From assembly GCA_049318625.1 (NCBI GenBank), contig JBMOGA010000002.1:97081-161080 (forward strand): DNA of 64,000 bases. The letters are read 5' to 3'. The notes below the pieces were generated by a model, which worked only from the letters and a program-made list of their open reading frames with translations, was not told the DNA's origin and did not search any database. Made by a program: the position numbers and the translations under genes. Positions within the stretch are counted from its first letter, which is position 1; every line of letters begins with the position of its first letter. This DNA comes from JBMOGA01 sp049318625. Lineage in GTDB: Bacteria; Pseudomonadota; Alphaproteobacteria; Rhizobiales; Hyphomicrobiaceae. Positions 55,246-64,000 of this stretch are shown here, one piece after another.

Positions 55246-58080
55246 ATGCACGAGCGGCCGGCGCGACAGCGGGATCGGCAGCGGGCGGAGGGTGCCGGAA
55301 CGCCGGTCGAAGCTGGTGCGCCGCAATTGGCTTCGGCAGCACCCACCGTGCCGCCGCCATCGCCCGATGCGACGCCCTCGATGGCCCAATACCTGGAGAT
55401 CAAGGCCGCCAACCCGGACAGCCTACTGTGGTACCGGATGGGCGACTTCTACGAGTTGTTCTTCCAGGATGCCGTCGTCGCCTCCGAGGCGCTCGGTATC
55501 GTCCTGACCAAGCGCGGCAAGCACCTGGGCGAAGACATCCCGATGTGTGGTGTGCCCGTCCATCGGGCCGACGAGTACCTCCAGCGCCTGATCCGTTTCG
55601 GCTATCGCGTCGCCGTCTGCGAGCAGTTGGAGGACCCGGCCGAGGCCAGAAAGCGAGGCGCCAAGGCGGTCGTGCGCCGTGATGTAGTCCGCCTCGTGAC
55701 GCCGGGCACTCTGACCGAGGACAGTTTGCTCGATGCAAGGTCGCGCAACTACCTGACGGCGCTTTTTCCCGTTCCGGCCGGCGACGGCGCCGCTGACGAC
55801 ATCGCGCTCGCATCGCTCGACATTTCGTCGGGTGAGTTCGAGATCGGCACCTTTCCCCGCGCCGATGCCGCCAGTGAACTGGCCCGGCTCGAGCCACGCG
55901 AGATTCTCGCGAGCGATGCCGCGCTCCGCCAGCCCGATCTGGCCTCCGCCATCCGTTTCGTCGGGGCCGCGCCGACACCGGCGGCCTCCCCGACCTTCGA
56001 CAGCCTGTCCGGCGAGCGCATTCTGAAAGAGCGGCTCGGCGTGATCGACCTCGGAGCCTTCGGCGGCTTTACGCGGTCTGAACTGGCCGCGGTCGGGGCA
56101 CTGCTGAGGTATGTCGATCTCACGCAGATCGGCCACAAGCCGCTGATCCGGCCTCCGCGCAAGACCGGTCCGTCGGCGGTGCTGGTGATCGATGCCGCAA
56201 GTCGGGCGAGCCTGGAACTCGTTCGATCGGCGACGCGGGAGAAGGGTGGATCGCTGCTCTCCGCCATCGATCGCACGGTCACCGGGGCCGGCGCTCGCGA
56301 ACTCGCCCATCGCCTCGCGACGCCGATGCGCGATCCGCATGCGATCGCGGCACGCCTCGATGCGCTGGCCTATCTCGCCGAACGAACCCTGCTGCGCGAG
56401 GACGTGCGGGCGTTGCTGCGGGCGGGCCCCGATGTCGCCCGCGCGCTGTCCCGCCTCTCGCTCGACCGGGGCGGCCCCCGTGACCTCGGGGCGATCCGCG
56501 ATGGCTTGAGGACGGCGACTGCGGCCGCGGCGCGTCTCGACCGCGACGGCGCAGCGATGGGCCTGCCGCGCGAACTCGCCATCATCGCCGAGCGTCTGAC
56601 TTCTGTCGGCACAGCGCTGCGGGACAGACTGGTCGCCGCGCTGGTCGACGACCCGCCCCATCTCAAGCGCGACGGCGGTTTCGTGCGCGACGGGTTTGCC
56701 GAAGATATCGATACGGCGCGACGCCTGCGCGACGACAGCCGCCGAGTCATGGCCGAGTTGGAAGGCCGCTATGTCGAGGAGACCGGCATCAAATCGCTGA
56801 AGGTCCGTCACAACAACATTCTCGGATTCTACGTCGAGGTCGGACAGGCCAATGCCAAGCCGCTGTTGTCGCCGCCGCTCGCCGACACCTTCCGCCATCG
56901 CCAGACCATGGCCAATGCCGTCCGCTTTTCGACCGTCGAACTGATCGATATCGAGGGCCGCATCGCCTCCGCCGCCGAGCGCGCACTCGCCCTCGAGCAG
57001 GAGGTGTTCTCGGAGTTGTCGGGCCAGGCGCGCGACGAAGCATCGGGGCTGGGAGATCTCGCGGCCGCATTGGCCGATCTCGACGTCTATGCCGCTCTCG
57101 CCGAAGTCGCCGTCGCCGAAGCCTACGTGCGGCCGCTGGTCGACGACAGCATGGCGTTCGAGATCGTCGGCGGCCGTCACCCGGTTGTCGAGCAGGCGCT
57201 CCGCGCGGAGAATGCCGCGCCGTTTATCGACAACGACTGCATCCTCGGCCGCCCGGTCGAGCCGGTGGCGCCCGCCATCCCAGGATTCGACGAGCGTGCC
57301 GACCGCCGGCTCTGGCTGGTCACTGGCCCCAACATGGCCGGCAAGTCGACGTTCCTGCGCCAGAACGCCTTGATCACGGTGCTGGCCCAGATGGGGGCTT
57401 ACGTCCCCGCCAGATCCGCCCACATCGGTATCGTCGACCGGCTGTTCTCGCGCGTCGGTGCCGCCGATGACATCGCGCGGGGGCGCTCGACGTTCATGGT
57501 CGAGATGGTCGAGACGGCAGCGATCCTCAATGCGGCGAGCGACCGTTCGCTGGTCATTCTCGACGAGATCGGTCGCGGCACGGCCACCTTCGACGGTCTG
57601 TCGATCGCCTGGGCGACGGTGGAGCATCTCCACGACGTCAATCGGTCGCGGGCGCTGTTCGCCACCCATTACCACGAACTGACGGCCCTCGCCGGACGTA
57701 TGGCCGAAGTCTCGAACGTCACCGTCGATGTGAAGGAATGGCACGACGAGATCGTGTTCCTCCACAAGGTGCGCCCTGGGGCCGCTGACCGCAGCTATGG
57801 CATCCAGGTGGCCAAGCTTGCCGGCTTGCCCGCCCGCGTCGTGAAGCGGGCGACGGAGGTGTTGCGACGGCTTGAAAAAGGTGATCGCAAAGCCGCCAAC
57901 AGCGCCGCCGCGCTCGAGGATCTGCCCCTGTTCGCGGCGGTGCGGCCGGCGAGTTTCGTGCCCGAGGACGCCAAGCCTTCGGCGGCCGAGACGGCGCTCG
58001 CCGAGGTCAATCCAGACGACCTGACACCCAAGCAGGCGCTGGAGACACTTTACCGTTTGAAAGGACTCTTGCGGATTTAG
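55246..58080 (+). CDS. mutS: DNA mismatch repair protein MutS
   Basis: The mismatch-recognition ATPase of post-replication repair. From ATG 55246 it has 944 residues, with a 45-residue low-complexity extension before the family start (MAQYLEIKAANPDSLLWYRM). The mismatch-binding motif is GDFYELF, the Walker A box is GPNMAGKST at about residue 692, Walker B is LVILDEIGRGTATFDG near 770, and a C-terminal dimerisation tail follows. ATG 55381 is an alternative start that would remove the extension. No mutL is nearby. A hairpin (58150-58170) lies after its stop. Confidence 0.96.
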   Translation: MHERPARQRDRQRAEGAGTPVEAGAPQLASAAPTVPPPSPDATPSMAQYLEIKAANPDSLLWYRMGDFYELFFQDAVVASEALGIVLTKRGKHLGEDIPMCGVPVHRADEYLQRLIRFGYRVAVCEQLEDPAEARKRGAKAVVRRDVVRLVTPGTLTEDSLLDARSRNYLTALFPVPAGDGAADDIALASLDISSGEFEIGTFPRADAASELARLEPREILASDAALRQPDLASAIRFVGAAPTPAASPTFDSLSGERILKERLGVIDLGAFGGFTRSELAAVGALLRYVDLTQIGHKPLIRPPRKTGPSAVLVIDAASRASLELVRSATREKGGSLLSAIDRTVTGAGARELAHRLATPMRDPHAIAARLDALAYLAERTLLREDVRALLRAGPDVARALSRLSLDRGGPRDLGAIRDGLRTATAAAARLDRDGAAMGLPRELAIIAERLTSVGTALRDRLVAALVDDPPHLKRDGGFVRDGFAEDIDTARRLRDDSRRVMAELEGRYVEETGIKSLKVRHNNILGFYVEVGQANAKPLLSPPLADTFRHRQTMANAVRFSTVELIDIEGRIASAAERALALEQEVFSELSGQARDEASGLGDLAAALADLDVYAALAEVAVAEAYVRPLVDDSMAFEIVGGRHPVVEQALRAENAAPFIDNDCILGRPVEPVAPAIPGFDERADRRLWLVTGPNMAGKSTFLRQNALITVLAQMGAYVPARSAHIGIVDRLFSRVGAADDIARGRSTFMVEMVETAAILNAASDRSLVILDEIGRGTATFDGLSIAWATVEHLHDVNRSRALFATHYHELTALAGRMAEVSNVTVDVKEWHDEIVFLHKVRPGAADRSYGIQVAKLAGLPARVVKRATEVLRRLEKGDRKAANSAAALEDLPLFAAVRPASFVPEDAKPSAAETALAEVNPDDLTPKQALETLYRLKGLLRI

Positions 58081-58149
58081 CTTGTGCTTTGGTTGCAGAG
58101 ACGGTAAAGAGCGCGCATCGACTTTTGGCCGGACGATTTAGGCCGTTTA

Positions 58150-58170
58150 GCCCCCTCAGACCTTGGGGGC
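58150..58170. promoter_or_regulatory. Hairpin in the cspA upstream region
   Basis: GCCCCC (58150-58155) and GGGGGC (58165-58170) pair over nine bases, 70 bp after mutS and 90 bp before cspA. With no T-run after it, it may be a weak mutS terminator or part of a structured cspA 5' leader, as cold-shock mRNAs often have. Confidence 0.35.
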
Positions 58171-58259
58171 ACGAACTCAATCCCCCAAATCTCGAGAATG
58201 AAGAACCTGTGCGCTTCGGCGTGGCAGGGGTGGTTTGACTCACTCTGAAAGGACTGCTC

Positions 58260-58469
58260 GTGAACAAGGGCACCGTTAAGTTCTACAACGACCAAAAGGG
58301 CTATGGCTTCATCCAGCCGGACAACGGCGGCAAGGACGTGTTCGTCCATGCGACGGCGCTTGAGCGCGCTGGCCTGCGTGGTCTGCACGAGGGCCAGAAG
58401 GTCGCGTTCGACACGGCCGAGGATCGCCGCTCTGGCAAGATCGCCGTGAACAACATCGAGATCGCCTGA
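58260..58469 (+). CDS. Cold shock protein, CspA family
   Basis: A 69-residue single-stranded nucleic acid chaperone with the OB fold of CspA proteins. RNP1 is KGYGFI (13-18) and RNP2 is VFVHAT (27-32), with KFYNDQ before RNP1. GTG is the start, preceded by AAAGGA eight bases upstream. It is monocistronic: a 179-bp leader precedes it and a hairpin with a T-rich tail follows about 20 bp after the stop. Which of the several Csp paralogues of the genome this is cannot be told. Confidence 0.95.
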   Translation: MNKGTVKFYNDQKGYGFIQPDNGGKDVFVHATALERAGLRGLHEGQKVAFDTAEDRRSGKIAVNNIEIA

Positions 58470-58487
58470 CACTCGCATTGATCTGAG

Positions 58488-58530
58488 GAAGCCGCCTCGG
58501 ATACACCGGGGCGGCTTCTTATATCTTTGA
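58488..58530 (+). terminator. Rho-independent terminator of cspA
   Basis: GAAGCCGCC (58488-58496) and GGCGGCTTC (58510-58518) form a 9-bp stem over 13 bases that can pair further, followed by TTATATCTTT. This is a good intrinsic terminator. Confidence 0.85.
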
Positions 58531-58563
58531 GGCCGGATGATAAGAGCAGCGGAGTTAGACCGC

Positions 58564-58944
58564 ATGAGCAATTTCAAGGACAACTTCAACGACAGATTGG
58601 GGAAGTCCAACGACGCCAAGAAGGCCATGCTGCAGCGTTTCAAGGCGCAGCCGGGCCCCGACGACCCGGAGGTTCTGCGCAAGCGTGCCGAACGCGAAGC
58701 TATTGCCCGGGCCCGCGACGAACGGCTTGCGGCGCGCGAGGCGGCACGGATTGCCGAGGCTGAGCGTATAGCAACCGAGACTGCGGCCCGAGAGGCGGCG
58801 GAAGCCAAAGAGCGCGCCGAGCGCGAAGCCCGCGAGGCAGTCGAAGCCGCGGAAAATCAGATCGCACTCGAGGCACAGAAGAAGGCCGAGCGCGATGCGC
58901 GCTATGCCGCGCGCAAGGCGCGCAAGAAGGCCGGCAAGGGCTGA
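58564..58944 (+). CDS. DUF6481-type Ala/Glu/Arg-rich helical protein
   Basis: A 126-residue, highly charged protein with almost continuous helix (AERAEREAREAVEAAENQIA), typical of small alphaproteobacterial DUF6481 proteins, which begin FKDNFNDRL and then KKAMLQRFKAQPGPDDP, as here. Function is unknown; the C-terminus is Lys/Arg-rich (ARKARKKAGKG), which suggests nucleic acid or acidic-surface contact. I start at ATG 58564. The YkgJ-like gene begins 5 bp after its stop. Confidence 0.8.
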   Translation: MSNFKDNFNDRLGKSNDAKKAMLQRFKAQPGPDDPEVLRKRAEREAIARARDERLAAREAARIAEAERIATETAAREAAEAKERAEREAREAVEAAENQIALEAQKKAERDARYAARKARKKAGKG

Positions 58945-58949
58945 GACCT

Positions 58950-59291
58950 GTGGCGGCTGATGGCCCAGTCGAGCCCGCCGCCGCGATCGACTACGGCAAG
59001 CTCTGCCAATCCTGTGGAGCTTGCTGCGCCTACTCTGCGGAGTGGCCGCGCTTCTCGACCGAGAGTGACGAAGCGCTCGAACGTATCCCGATAGCCCTGG
59101 TCGACGACAGCCTCGGCCGCATGCGCGCCGATGGCGATCGCTGCGCCGCACTCGCAGGCGTGGTCGGACAATGGACCGCCTGCACCATCTACGACATCCG
59201 CCCCGACGTCTGCCGTGCCTGCGTCCCGGGCGATGACGCCTGCCAGATGGCGCGCGCCCGCTACGGCTTCCCAGCCCTGCCCACCGAATAA
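58950..59291 (+). CDS. YkgJ-family cysteine cluster protein
   Basis: A 113-residue protein with eight conserved-looking cysteines: CQSCGACC (C19, C22, C25, C26), one near residue 65 (DRCAAL), then TACTIYDIRPDVCRAC. The family binds a zinc or Fe-S cluster and is of unknown role; some members may modify proteins or RNA. It starts at GTG, 5 bp after the DUF6481 gene, and both likely share one mRNA. A bidirectional terminator begins at its stop codon. Confidence 0.88.
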   Translation: MAADGPVEPAAAIDYGKLCQSCGACCAYSAEWPRFSTESDEALERIPIALVDDSLGRMRADGDRCAALAGVVGQWTACTIYDIRPDVCRACVPGDDACQMARARYGFPALPTE

Positions 59292-59320
59292 AAAGGCCCC
59301 CGGATGCACCGGGGGCCTTC
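59292..59320. terminator. Bidirectional terminator between the YkgJ-like gene and rpsA
   Basis: AAGGCCCCCGG (59293-59303) pairs perfectly with CCGGGGGCCTT (59309-59319). On the minus strand it ends in a TTTTT run, so it is a strong terminator of rpsA; it also fits the plus-strand gene. Confidence 0.88.
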
Positions 59321-59344
59321 GGGTCTGGCGTGGGTGCAGCGTTC

Positions 59345-61060
59345 TTAGACGCTGTCTTCCTCGCGCTTTTTGATCGCGGCCTTGAAGATGTCGCCGAGCG
59401 AAGCGCCCGAGTCCGACGAGCCGTACTGCGCGACCGCCTGCTTCTCCTCACTGAGTTCGAGAGCCTTGATCGACACCGAGATGCGGCGAGCCGCCTTGTC
59501 GATGTTGGTCACGGCGGCGTCGATCTTGTCACCGACGTTAAAGCGCTCCGGACGCTGCTCCGAGCGGTCGCGCGACAGGTCCGAACGCTTGACGAACGTG
59601 GTGATGTCGGTCTCGGCCAGCTTCACCTCGATGCCGTGCTCTTGCACCTGGACAACCTCGCAGGTGACGGTCGAGCCCTTCTTCACGGACCCGATCGACT
59701 CGATCGGGTCGCCGCCGACCTGCTTGATGCCGAGCGAGATCCGCTCCTTCGCGCTGTCGACGTCGAGCACCACCGCACGGACGTTGTCGCCCTTCTTGTA
59801 GTCCTTGATCGCCTCGTCGCCGGCCTTCGTCCAGTCGAGGTCCGAAAGGTGGACCATGCCGTCGACGCCGTTGTCGAGACCGATGAACAGCCCGAACTCC
59901 GTGATATTGCGGATCGGACCCTCGACGACCGTGCCCTTGGGATGCTGCGAAAGGAAGCTCTCCCACGGATTGTCCTGCGTCTGCTTGAGACCCAGGCTGA
60001 TGCGCCGCTTGTTCGGATCGACCTCGAGGATCTGCACGTCGACCTTCTGGCTGGTCGACACGATCTTGCCGGGATGGACGTTCTTCTTGGTCCAGCTCAT
60101 CTCGGACACGTGGATCAGGCCCTCGACGCCCGGCTCCAGTTCGACGAACGCGCCGTAGTCGGCGATGTTCGTGACCGTGCCGGTGAAGCGCGCGTTGACC
60201 GGGTACTTCACCTCGATGCCCTGCCACGGGTCGGACTGCAGCTGCTTCATGCCGAGGCTGATGCGCTGCGTCTCCGGGTTGATGCGGATGATCTGGACCT
60301 TCACCCGATCACCGACGTTGACGATCTCGCTCGGATGGTTGACGCGGCGCCACGCCATGTCGGTGACATGCAGCAGGCCGTCGATGCCGCCGAGGTCGAT
60401 GAACGCGCCGTAATCGGTGATGTTCTTGACGTCACCCTCGACCACCTGGCCCTCTTCGAGCCGGGCGACGATGTCGGCACGCTGCTCGGCGCGGGTCTCT
60501 TCGAGAACCGAGCGCCGCGAAACGACGATGTTGCCGCGACGGCGGTCCATCTTGAGGATCTGGAACGGCTGGGTCTGATGCATCAGCGGACCGATGTCGC
60601 GCACCGGCCGGATGTCGACCTGCGAGCCCGGCAGGAACGCCACGGCCCCGTCCAGGTCGACGGTGAAGCCGCCCTTCACCTTGTTGAAGATCACGCCGGT
60701 GACCTTCTGGCCTTCCTCGAACAGCTTCTCGAGGCGGGCCCAGCTTTCCTCACGACGCGCCTTGTCGCGCGACAGCACGGCCTCGCCGAGCGCGTTCTCG
60801 ATGCGCTCCAGGTAGACCTCGACCTCGTCACCCACCTTGAGTTCGACGTTCTTGCCCGGGACCGAGAACTCGCGCAGCGGCACGCGGCCTTCCATCTTGA
60901 GGCCGACGTCGATGATGGCCATGTCCTTCTCGATGCCGACGATGCGGCCCTTGACGACATTGCCCTCGTAGGCGACGTCGTCGGCCAGCGTCTCGTCCAG
61001 CATGGCGGTGAATTCGTCGCGGCTGGGACTGAAATCTTTCGAGGATTCGGCGATGCTCAT
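59345..61060 (-). CDS. rpsA: 30S ribosomal protein S1
   Basis: Binds mRNA at the 30S subunit and helps initiation. The 571-residue protein has six S1 (OB-fold) repeats, the normal number for proteobacteria, with markers such as GGIDGLLHVTDMAWRRVNHPSE and VEGLIHVSEMSWTKKNVHPG. The ATG at 61060 is preceded by AGGAG, and the sequence MSIAESSKDFSPSRDEF is a typical start. It is the last gene of aroA-cmk-rpsA, with 194 bp between cmk and rpsA that could hold its own promoter. A perfect terminator follows. ihfB is not next to it but at 32339. Confidence 0.97.
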   Translation of the reverse strand: MSIAESSKDFSPSRDEFTAMLDETLADDVAYEGNVVKGRIVGIEKDMAIIDVGLKMEGRVPLREFSVPGKNVELKVGDEVEVYLERIENALGEAVLSRDKARREESWARLEKLFEEGQKVTGVIFNKVKGGFTVDLDGAVAFLPGSQVDIRPVRDIGPLMHQTQPFQILKMDRRRGNIVVSRRSVLEETRAEQRADIVARLEEGQVVEGDVKNITDYGAFIDLGGIDGLLHVTDMAWRRVNHPSEIVNVGDRVKVQIIRINPETQRISLGMKQLQSDPWQGIEVKYPVNARFTGTVTNIADYGAFVELEPGVEGLIHVSEMSWTKKNVHPGKIVSTSQKVDVQILEVDPNKRRISLGLKQTQDNPWESFLSQHPKGTVVEGPIRNITEFGLFIGLDNGVDGMVHLSDLDWTKAGDEAIKDYKKGDNVRAVVLDVDSAKERISLGIKQVGGDPIESIGSVKKGSTVTCEVVQVQEHGIEVKLAETDITTFVKRSDLSRDRSEQRPERFNVGDKIDAAVTNIDKAARRISVSIKALELSEEKQAVAQYGSSDSGASLGDIFKAAIKKREEDSV

Positions 61061-61254
61061 ACGGTCTCCTGGTCGTTCGATCTGAAAGGCGGCCGGCAGT
61101 GCCGGCCTGCGGATGACGTTCATCGGAAAGCTGAAACATCCGCGCGCGACGCGACGCGCCGAGGCGGATATGAACCGTCCGATGGGAATGATCTGTCGGC
61201 CGCCGGCAGAGGGATGCGCCCGCCAATGGGAGTGGGCACCCGCGCTGGGGAACC

Positions 61255-61881
61255 CTATTGGCTGATCTTCCTCTTGATCAGTCCGACAGCGGCGTCGAAC
61301 GCTGCCTCTATATCCAACTCGGTGGTATCGAGCAAGATCGCGTCTTCGGCGCACTTCATCGGCGCATTGGCGCGACCGGCGTCCCGAGCGTCCCGCTGCC
61401 GTATCCCTTCAAGCACCGCCTCGTAGGTGACCGGCTCGCCGCGGGCGACCTGCTCGGCATGGCGCCGGCGGGCCCGCACTTCGGGCGACGCCGTCACATA
61501 AATCTTAACGGCCGCATCGGGGCAGACGACAGTGCCGATATCCCGGCCGTCCAGGACCGCGCCGGGCTCCTGACGGGCGAAATCCCGCTGGAGGTCGAGC
61601 AATGCCGCTCGCACCTTTGGAAACTTCGCGACGACCGAGGCGGCGTCTCCGGCGCTCGGCAGTCGCAAGCCGGGATCGGCCAGGGTCTGGGTATCGAGCG
61701 TGCGCGCCAGCGAAGCGGCCAGTTGCTCGTCCTCGAGCGAGCCGCCACGCTCCAACACGTCCCGCGCCACCGCCCGATAGAGCAGGCCGGTGTCCAGGCA
61801 GGCGAGACCGAAATGGGCGGCGATGCGCTTCGCCAAAGTCCCTTTGCCTGATGCGGCCGGCCCATCGATGGCGATGATCAT
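61255..61881 (-). CDS. cmk: Cytidylate kinase
   Basis: Phosphorylates CMP and dCMP with ATP. The 208-residue protein has the P-loop GPAASGKGT (7-15), LDTGLLYRAVA with the substrate-binding tyrosine, VLDGRDIGTVV and the lid region RARRRHAEQ. Start ATG overlaps the aroA stop by four bases (ATGA), so it is translationally coupled. Length and order aroA-cmk-rpsA are as in other proteobacteria. Confidence 0.96.
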   Translation of the reverse strand: MIIAIDGPAASGKGTLAKRIAAHFGLACLDTGLLYRAVARDVLERGGSLEDEQLAASLARTLDTQTLADPGLRLPSAGDAASVVAKFPKVRAALLDLQRDFARQEPGAVLDGRDIGTVVCPDAAVKIYVTASPEVRARRRHAEQVARGEPVTYEAVLEGIRQRDARDAGRANAPMKCAEDAILLDTTELDIEAAFDAAVGLIKRKISQ

Positions 61882-63218
61882 GGCAGCGCCGCCCCGTCCA
61901 GATAACGGGCGCCGAGTTGCTCCATGAGCCCGCGGAACTCGGGAAAGCTCGTCGCAATGAACGTCACGTCGTCGACGGTCACGGGGCGGTCGCTCGCCAG
62001 CCCCAGTGTCAGGAACGCCATCGCGATCCGATGGTCCATGTGCGTGGTGACCGTGCCGCCGCCGACAACCTTGCCGCCTTGCACGATCAGTGTGTCTCCC
62101 TCGACCCTGGCCGCCACGCCATTGACCGCGAGACCGGCGGCTGTGGCCGCCAGTCGGTCGCTTTCCTTGACCTTCAACTCGGCCAATCCCTCCATCCGGG
62201 TCTCGCCGTCGGCGAAGGCCGCAACGGCCGCCAGGACAGGGTATTCGTCGATCATGCTGGGCGCGCGCTCGGGCGGCACGCGCACGCCCTTCAGCCGTCC
62301 GTGGCGAACCCGAATGTCGGCGATCGGCTCGCCACCCTCCTCGCGTCCGTTCAGGAACGCAATGTCGGCGCCCATCTCGCGCAGCGTCACGTAGAAGCCG
62401 GTCCGCGTCGGGTTGACCAGCACACCCTCGATCGTCACCTCGGAGCCCGGCACCAGCAATGCGGCGGCTGCGAGAAACGCCGCCGAACTCGGATCTCCGG
62501 GCACGGTGACGGCCCGACCGGCGAGCTCCGCATGGCCTGTCACGGTGATGGCGGTCTTGCCGTCGCGCTGCGCGGTGGCGACGCGCGCGCCGAAGTGGCG
62601 GAGCATCCGCTCGGTATGGTCGCGGGTCGCCTCGCGCTCGATCACGGTCGTTGCACCGAGGGCATGGAGCCCGGCGAGCAGGATCGCCGATTTGACCTGC
62701 GCCGACGGCACCGGGGTCTCGTAGTCGATCGGCATCAGCCGTGCCGATCCGCGGATCGTCACCGGCAGGGTCTCCCGCCCGGGCTCGATGGTCTGCAGCC
62801 CCATCAGGCCGAGGGGCTTCAGCACGCGGCCCTGGGGCCGGCGGCACAGCGAGGCGTCGCCGGTCAGCGTCACGGTCATGTCGTGGCCGGCGATCACGCC
62901 CATCATCAGCCGCACGGCGGTGCCGGAATTCCCGAAATCGAGTGGTCCGGCCGGCTGCGCGAGCCCGCCCACGCCGCGCCCGCGCACGATCCAGGTGGCG
63001 CCCGACCTCTCGGCCGGCGCGCCGAGCGCGGTGACCGCCTTGGCTGTGTTGATGACATCCTCGGCTTCCAGCAGCCCCGTGATACGGGTCTCACCGGTCG
63101 CCAATGCGCCGAACATCAAAGAGCGGTGCGAGATCGATTTGTCACCGGGCACCCGCAGGGATCCGCCGAGCGGCCCGCTGCGAAGCGCGGTCAGCGGTCG
63201 AGGTGCTGTCACGGACAT
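61878..63218 (-). CDS. aroA: 3-phosphoshikimate 1-carboxyvinyltransferase (EPSP synthase)
   Basis: Transfers enolpyruvate to shikimate-3-phosphate, the sixth step of chorismate synthesis. The 446 residues carry the class II pattern: PGDKSISHRSLMFGALA at the start, GDASLCRRPQGRVLKPL, VPSAQVKSAILLAGL and ATRDHTERML. The PEP-site loop reads NSGTAVRL with the glycine conserved, unlike the alanine of the glyphosate-tolerant CP4 enzyme (known from the literature). It heads the aroA-cmk-rpsA operon and is divergent from the TIGR02300 gene over 226 bp. Confidence 0.96.
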   Translation of the reverse strand: MSVTAPRPLTALRSGPLGGSLRVPGDKSISHRSLMFGALATGETRITGLLEAEDVINTAKAVTALGAPAERSGATWIVRGRGVGGLAQPAGPLDFGNSGTAVRLMMGVIAGHDMTVTLTGDASLCRRPQGRVLKPLGLMGLQTIEPGRETLPVTIRGSARLMPIDYETPVPSAQVKSAILLAGLHALGATTVIEREATRDHTERMLRHFGARVATAQRDGKTAITVTGHAELAGRAVTVPGDPSSAAFLAAAALLVPGSEVTIEGVLVNPTRTGFYVTLREMGADIAFLNGREEGGEPIADIRVRHGRLKGVRVPPERAPSMIDEYPVLAAVAAFADGETRMEGLAELKVKESDRLAATAAGLAVNGVAARVEGDTLIVQGGKVVGGGTVTTHMDHRIAMAFLTLGLASDRPVTVDDVTFIATSFPEFRGLMEQLGARYLDGAALP

Positions 63219-63444
63219 GGGACTTGCTCGCGGTGGTTCGGGGCACGGGCCTTTTGGCGGCCCGATAGACCAGTCGCGCCGGCCCCTGTCAACGAGATCG
63301 CCTGCTCAAAGCCGGCCGCCTCGCATCAGGTTTTGACAGCCGCCGGGGACTATGGCAGTGACCGGCGCTTAATTTGGTCCGCGACTGCACGCCGGGCGGC
63401 CGGAAGCCGTTGCGACGCCCGACCAATCGTCCCAGAGGCTGCCA

Positions 63445-63816
63445 ATGTCAACGAAAGCCGCGCGCGGCACCAAGCGCACCTGCCAGAACCCCCAATGCGG
63501 TTCCCGGTTCTACGATCTCAATCGTGAGCCCATCACCTGTCCGATCTGCGAGACGGTCTACCGGATCGCTTCGGCGCCGGGCGGTGTCGTCGAGGACAAG
63601 GCCCGCAAGGCGAAAAAGCCCGAGTTCGTCGACGAGGGCGTGCCCGCCGTCGTGCCTGAAGTCGAGGGCGCGGAGGAGCTGGTCGATATCGAGGCGACCG
63701 AAGAGCCGATTGCTGCCGAAGCCGACGAAACCTTCCTGGAGGAAGAGGAGGAAGAGGGAGGCGACATGTCGAACATTATCGGCGGCCCGGTGGCCGAGGG
63801 AGACGAGGAGCCCTGA
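63445..63816 (+). CDS. TIGR02300 (FYDLN) family zinc-ribbon protein
   Basis: A 123-residue alphaproteobacterial protein: an N-terminal zinc-ribbon-like part (C13, C18 in CQNPQC; C32, C35 in CPIC) with the family name motif RFYDLN, then a long acidic tail (EEEEEEGGD). The function is unknown. The gene lies divergent from aroA and upstream of tRNA-Ala, the order seen in many alphaproteobacteria. ATG 63445 follows a weak AGAGG. Confidence 0.93.
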   Translation: MSTKAARGTKRTCQNPQCGSRFYDLNREPITCPICETVYRIASAPGGVVEDKARKAKKPEFVDEGVPAVVPEVEGAEELVDIEATEEPIAAEADETFLEEEEEEGGDMSNIIGGPVAEGDEEP

Positions 63817-63938
63817 CGACCGATTTCGCGGTGTCGATGCCGGTCACACGAAGGGGCTTGCGCATCGCCCGTTAATCACCTAACTACACGCGCCTCGGCC
63901 GGTCCTGTCCCGCCGAGGGTCTGAGTTCCCAACAGGTC

Positions 63939-64000
<62 letters not shown>

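Noticed and set aside
61878..63218. Glyphosate-tolerant CP4-type EPSP synthase
   Set aside because: Although class II, the PEP loop has the normal NSGT glycine and not the alanine substitution of CP4.

Overview
The window is a strongly GC-rich, densely coding chromosomal segment from an alphaproteobacterium. Three things point there: the aroA-cmk-rpsA operon with a divergent TIGR02300 (FYDLN) gene, the giant single-chain NAD-glutamate dehydrogenase, and several tripartite-tricarboxylate (Bug/TctC) binding proteins together with DUF6481, LapA-domain and Tim44-like genes. The order (Rhodospirillales, Hyphomicrobiales or other) cannot be fixed from these genes. No rRNA, IS element, CRISPR array or prophage was seen.

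Layout. Bases 1-3.6 kb hold a partial M23 peptidase, leuB and two small unknown genes. Bases 3.7-11.1 kb are one giant RTX protein gene on the minus strand with no type I exporter beside it. Bases 11.5-15.2 kb are a minus-strand run of envelope genes: a PstS-like/OmpA fusion, a TctC binding protein and a di-haem peroxidase-like protein. Bases 15.6-26.4 kb run on the plus strand: a single-span membrane protein with a proline-rich linker, a taurine/nitrate-type binding protein, then four GTPase genes in the order large, small, large, small, ending in a tightly spaced second TctC protein. Bases 26.6-49.8 kb are mostly housekeeping: prfC, glnD, sppA-ihfB-lapA, an ornithine cyclodeaminase homologue, purH, a GNAT enzyme, an Atg22-like MFS carrier, the NAD-glutamate dehydrogenase, an AhpD-like protein, a TPR/ParA/PilZ group, tRNA-Gly, a YbaK-type editing protein, CnoX, a LON-domain protein and a Trm112-like protein. 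Bases 50-64 kb hold an OlsB-like acyltransferase, a Tim44-like protein, a HAD phosphatase coupled to maeB, mutS, cspA, DUF6481, a YkgJ-like cysteine cluster protein, rpsA, cmk, aroA, TIGR02300 and a tRNA-Ala cut by the window end.

The most unusual locus is the GTPase array at 18503-25367. The two large proteins (740 and 737 residues) are clear paralogues with dynamin-type GTPase motifs and a shared Trp/Arg-rich segment near the C-terminus. The two smaller ones (292 and 461 residues) share a signature of their own and an altered G4 motif, so the locus looks like a duplicated large-plus-small pair. A promoter-like element with a perfect 8-bp inverted repeat flanking its -10 box lies directly upstream. 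The array is followed after 20 bp by a periplasmic binding protein gene and preceded by envelope genes, which suggests a membrane-remodelling or envelope function; this is inference.
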